From the NCBI GenBank assembly GCA_034414555.1, contig DAOUMA010000010.1, positions 1 to 64,000 of the forward strand: 64,000 bases of DNA, written 5' to 3'. The notes below the pieces were generated by a model. That model saw only the letters and a program-made list of their open reading frames with translations, searched no databases and was not told where the DNA came from. This DNA comes from CG2-30-46-19 sp034414555 (GTDB lineage: Bacteria > Chloroflexota > Dehalococcoidia > GIF9 > AB-539-J10). Positions within the stretch are counted from its first letter, which is position 1, and each line of letters opens with the position of its first letter. The position numbers and the translations under genes are program-made. Shown here piece by piece: positions 61,388 to 64,000 of the stretch.

Positions 61388-61759
61388 TTATTCCCTCCTT
61401 GGTAAATCTCGGGAAGCAATTATGTTTATCCCGGTATTTAAGATATTTTCACAAACTATATCTCCACATTTGATAGGTGCTGTTACTCTAATTTTAGCCA
61501 GTTCTTTCATGCATTGCATCATCAAATTTTTGGGTATTGGTTTTTCGCTTCTTATGGGCAACATTGGCAATATGCCTCTTTGGATATAAGCTGTGGTGGT
61601 CAGAATTCTAACTGGGTTGGTGAACTCGGCAATAGCATATTCTTCCCCTAGTTTACATAAATTATCTTTCACTTCTAGGATTTTTCCCTCTTCTTCAATT
61701 AACTCTATCTGACAACTCAGTGGACATTGGATACAGGTAAAATTATGACTTCTTTTCAT
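61388..61759 (-). CDS. DUF1667 domain-containing protein
   Basis: A 123-residue protein with CIQCPLSCQIEL near the N-terminus, Cys39 region DNLCKLGEEYA, and PIPKNLMMQCMKEL before CGDIVCENILNTGINIIAS. These cysteines may hold a metal or Fe-S cluster. DUF1667 genes usually accompany GlpA-like and FAD oxidoreductase genes, as here, and may act as a third subunit. The ATG at 61759 follows GAGGTGG and overlaps the oxidoreductase gene by 17 bases. Confidence 0.85.
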   Translation of the reverse strand: MKRSHNFTCIQCPLSCQIELIEEEGKILEVKDNLCKLGEEYAIAEFTNPVRILTTTAYIQRGILPMLPIRSEKPIPKNLMMQCMKELAKIRVTAPIKCGDIVCENILNTGINIIASRDLPRRE

Positions 61760-63014
61760 CTTTTTCCACCTCAATTATTAGTTCATTTCCAGTAATTTTA
61801 TTCAAAACATTTGGAGAAAGATTTAATTTAATCATTTCAGGTGGCCTAACGGCTCTTTCTTTTTGAGCAAAGATTTTTTCTTCACCGGATGAAGCAATGA
61901 CTCTCACATTTCTCTCTGTTTCTTTAACACGTAAGTATAATTTGATGCTTTCGTCAAACTTCTCTCCACGAATAATTTGTGGGATGACATAGCTGACATT
62001 TCTTCCATTCTTTACAGTTATAGGAATTTTTCTTCTATTTACTTTTCCAGTGATATATTCTGCTGCCCCTTTCCCAGTTGCTTTCGCGGATTCAGAAACA
62101 TCATCTACTAAATCATGCACATGAACCACGTTTCCACAGGCAAAGATACCTGGGACAGATGTTTCCATTCGCTCGTCTACGATAGGCCCACTCGTTCTCC
62201 AATCCATCTCGACTTCTGCTTTTTGGGAAAGTTCATTTTCTGGAATTAAACCGACAGATAGAACCACGGTATCGCAGGGAATAAACCTCTCTGTCTCCTT
62301 TATTGGCTGCATCTCTGAATTAACTTTCGCTACAGTTACTCCTTCTACTCTGCTTCTGCCTTTGATATTGGTGATGGTATGAGAGAGGTAAAGTGGTATA
62401 TTGTAATCTTCCAGACATTGAACCACATTTCTAGTTAATCCCCCAGGATTTGGCATGATTTCGTATACACCTTCTACTTCTGCACCTTCCAAGGTAAACC
62501 TTCTGGCCATAATTAATCCTATGTCCCCAGAACCAAGGATAACTATTTTTCTACCAGGCATGATGCCTTCGATGTTCATGTATCGCTGAGTAACTCCAGC
62601 GGTGTAAATTCCTGCCGGTCTATCTCCAGGAATCAAAATGTTTGCCCTTGTCCTTTCTCTGCACCCCATGCCGAGAATAATCGCCTTTGCTTCTATTTCC
62701 AATAATCCATCTTCTGGATTAGCTGCGATTATTCTCTTATTTGAATTTACTTCGAGAACCATCGTGTTTAACTTAACTTTAATTGCAGTTTTCTTTAATT
62801 CATCTATGTAACGCTGTGCATATTCTGGACCAGTTAGCATTTCACCGAAGATAAAATTTCCAAAGCCATCGTGAATGCATTGGGGAAGTATTCCTCCCAA
62901 TTCCATATCTCTTTCGATTATTAGAACATCGTTGATACCTTCTTTATAAGCACTTATTGCAGAGGCCAATCCTGCAGGACCGCCACCAATCACACCCAGG
63001 TCAACTTCAAGCAT
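61743..63014 (-). CDS. FAD-dependent NAD(P) oxidoreductase of the GlpA-like complex
   Basis: A 423-residue flavoprotein. The FAD motif is LGVIGGGPAGLASAISAYKE, a second Rossmann motif KIVILGSGDIGLIMARRFTL binds NAD(P), and VPGIFACGNVVHVHDLVDDV is the C-terminal FAD signature. A GMGCRERTRANILIPGDRPA segment is typical of the family found beside GlpA and DUF1667. It probably passes electrons between the dehydrogenase and NAD(P) or another carrier. It overlaps the GlpA-like gene by eight bases. Confidence 0.9.
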   Translation of the reverse strand: MLEVDLGVIGGGPAGLASAISAYKEGINDVLIIERDMELGGILPQCIHDGFGNFIFGEMLTGPEYAQRYIDELKKTAIKVKLNTMVLEVNSNKRIIAANPEDGLLEIEAKAIILGMGCRERTRANILIPGDRPAGIYTAGVTQRYMNIEGIMPGRKIVILGSGDIGLIMARRFTLEGAEVEGVYEIMPNPGGLTRNVVQCLEDYNIPLYLSHTITNIKGRSRVEGVTVAKVNSEMQPIKETERFIPCDTVVLSVGLIPENELSQKAEVEMDWRTSGPIVDERMETSVPGIFACGNVVHVHDLVDDVSESAKATGKGAAEYITGKVNRRKIPITVKNGRNVSYVIPQIIRGEKFDESIKLYLRVKETERNVRVIASSGEEKIFAQKERAVRPPEMIKLNLSPNVLNKITGNELIIEVEKDEKKS

Positions 63015-64000
63015 TTACTTTCTCTTCTAATAAACTTTTAGTTTTTCCTATAAACAGGCTTGAACCAGCCCCGCTTTTCGTTACTTCCTCTACAGGAATA
63101 ACCAATTCTCTAGCCAGGATTGATGCCACCCGGGGACCACAGAATCCACCCTGGCATCTACCCATGCCTGCTCTAGTTCTTCGTTTAATCGCATCAATAG
63201 TTAAAGCAGGAACCAGGGAATGAATTGCATCAACTATTTCTCCTTCAGTTATATGCTCGCACCTGCAAATAACATGTCCATAAAGTGGATTCTTTGCTAT
63301 CAAACTCTTTTTATTTTCTGTGCTCAACTTATCAAAATCAGGCGGTGCTTTGCGTATGGGATTAAAGTCCTCTTTCTGTTCCAATTTTAAACCTGTCTCT
63401 TTCAGGATATTTATCGTCATTTCTGCAATTGCTGGTGCAGCGGCTAAACCAGGGGATTGAATTCCGGCAACACTCACAAATCCGTGAACTTTCCTCGATG
63501 CTTTGATAAAGAAATCTTCCTTGTAGGTCGCTGCTCTTACACCGGCAAAGTATGTAATCACTGACTTCTTTGGGAAATTGGGGAAAGTGGAGCCGTATTC
63601 GTCAAACATTTCTGCAATTTCTTCACCGGTAATAGATTTATCTTCTTTATCTGGAACCTCAACAGCAGTAGGTCCCCAGTTTATGTTTCCGTCCACCGTT
63701 ATCATCACTGCACCGCCTTTCGTATAGGGGTTCCGAGGCAATCTCTGTTCACTCACTTGATGATTGACGTATCCCTCCATTCCTTTGTCGAACAAGAGGG
63801 TAACTCCCTTTCTCGGGTGGATGGTGAAGTCTCTTGCTCCAACCATTTCCGCAACTTCGTCCGCGAATAACCCCGCTGCGTTAATGACAAACGGGGTTTC
63901 GATTTTCCCCCTGGTGGTTACTACACTTTTTAGCCTTCCATCTTCAATCTGGATATCTGTTGCTTCTGTGTCCAGCAAAACTTTGCCCCCATTTTGGATT
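63007..64000 (-). CDS. GlpA-like FAD-dependent dehydrogenase, N-terminus beyond window
   Basis: The last 331 residues of a protein whose frame is open to the window edge (IQNGGKVLLDTEATDIQIED...). The DAO-type FAD domain shows VINAAGLFADEVAEMVGARD and VSVAGIQSPGLAAAPAIAEM. The C-terminus is a BFD-like [2Fe-2S] domain: CRCEHITEGEIVDA and GMGRCQGGFCG. This domain order is that of anaerobic glycerol-3-phosphate dehydrogenase GlpA and relatives. It heads the four-gene operon as seen here. Confidence 0.87.
   Translation of the reverse strand, partial: IQNGGKVLLDTEATDIQIEDGRLKSVVTTRGKIETPFVINAAGLFADEVAEMVGARDFTIHPRKGVTLLFDKGMEGYVNHQVSEQRLPRNPYTKGGAVMITVDGNINWGPTAVEVPDKEDKSITGEEIAEMFDEYGSTFPNFPKKSVITYFAGVRAATYKEDFFIKASRKVHGFVSVAGIQSPGLAAAPAIAEMTINILKETGLKLEQKEDFNPIRKAPPDFDKLSTENKKSLIAKNPLYGHVICRCEHITEGEIVDAIHSLVPALTIDAIKRRTRAGMGRCQGGFCGPRVASILARELVIPVEEVTKSGAGSSLFIGKTKSLLEEKVNA

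Overview
The window reads as a chromosomal segment of a Chloroflexota bacterium, most likely a member of the Dehalococcoidia recovered from an anoxic environment. This placement is an inference. It rests on core-gene order, a myo-inositol-phosphate synthase next to a CDP-alcohol phosphatidyltransferase, a free-standing 23S rRNA gene, a DUF5679 zinc ribbon, LeuCD-type hydro-lyases next to an isocitrate dehydrogenase, and frequent TTG starts. Nothing marks it as a plasmid or phage.

Layout. 1-3.1 kb: a secreted PKD-repeat protein (running off the left edge) divergent from a secreted subtilisin. 3.2-3.8 kb: repeats. 3.9-7.7 kb: nusA-ylxR-infB-rbfA, behind a promoter and a terminator-like leader hairpin. 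7.7-11 kb: DUF5679, ino1, a phosphatidylinositol-phosphate-synthase-like gene and purA. 11.1-16.4 kb (minus): rpsO-pnp-dapB-asd-dapA. 16.7-20.7 kb: purF-purM-purH. 20.7-24.3 kb: a small unknown, a nicotinamidase/nicotinate phosphoribosyltransferase fusion, a lipoprotein and a PrsW-like membrane protein. 24.4-27.1 kb (minus): enoyl-CoA hydratase, sirtuin and an rtcA broken by one in-frame stop.

Accessory zone, 27.1-35.7 kb: a 0.9-kb unit with 26-bp terminal inverted repeats around one ORF; DUF763; an unrecognised three-gene minus-strand cassette ending in a HEPN-like protein; a Cas4-like PD-(D/E)XK protein; an MBL hydrolase; and a restriction-modification-like island bounded by 45-bp direct repeats, whose methyltransferase is truncated.

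35.7-50.8 kb: cvpA, thioredoxin, tatD, NAD kinase, GNAT, Nudix, alpha/beta hydrolase, an aconitase-like/isocitrate dehydrogenase operon, a biotin-enzyme carboxyltransferase, folP-folK-queD, several small proteins, a NYN nuclease and an acyl-CoA ligase. 50.8-54.3 kb (minus): a 23S rRNA-tRNA-fMet unit with its own strong promoter and terminator, and no 16S beside it. 54.3-59.7 kb: an MFS transporter, then a pantothenate operon (P1 peptidase, DUF2520, panD, panB, panC) behind a promoter, a structured leader and an intrinsic terminator. 59.8-64 kb: an FGGY kinase, DUF1667, an FAD/NAD(P) oxidoreductase and a GlpA-like dehydrogenase that runs off the right edge; together they look like an anaerobic polyol or glycerol-3-phosphate oxidation operon.

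Short interspersed repeats run through the window. They include a 154-bp MITE with an intact 8-bp target duplication, a nested palindromic element, and a third family that ends at the start codons of three biosynthetic genes and seems to supply their ribosome-binding sites. The best candidates for undescribed biology are the pantothenate-operon leader, the terminal-inverted-repeat unit at 27.1-28.0 kb, the three-gene cassette at 29.1-30.8 kb, and a structured RNA candidate near 50.8-50.9 kb.
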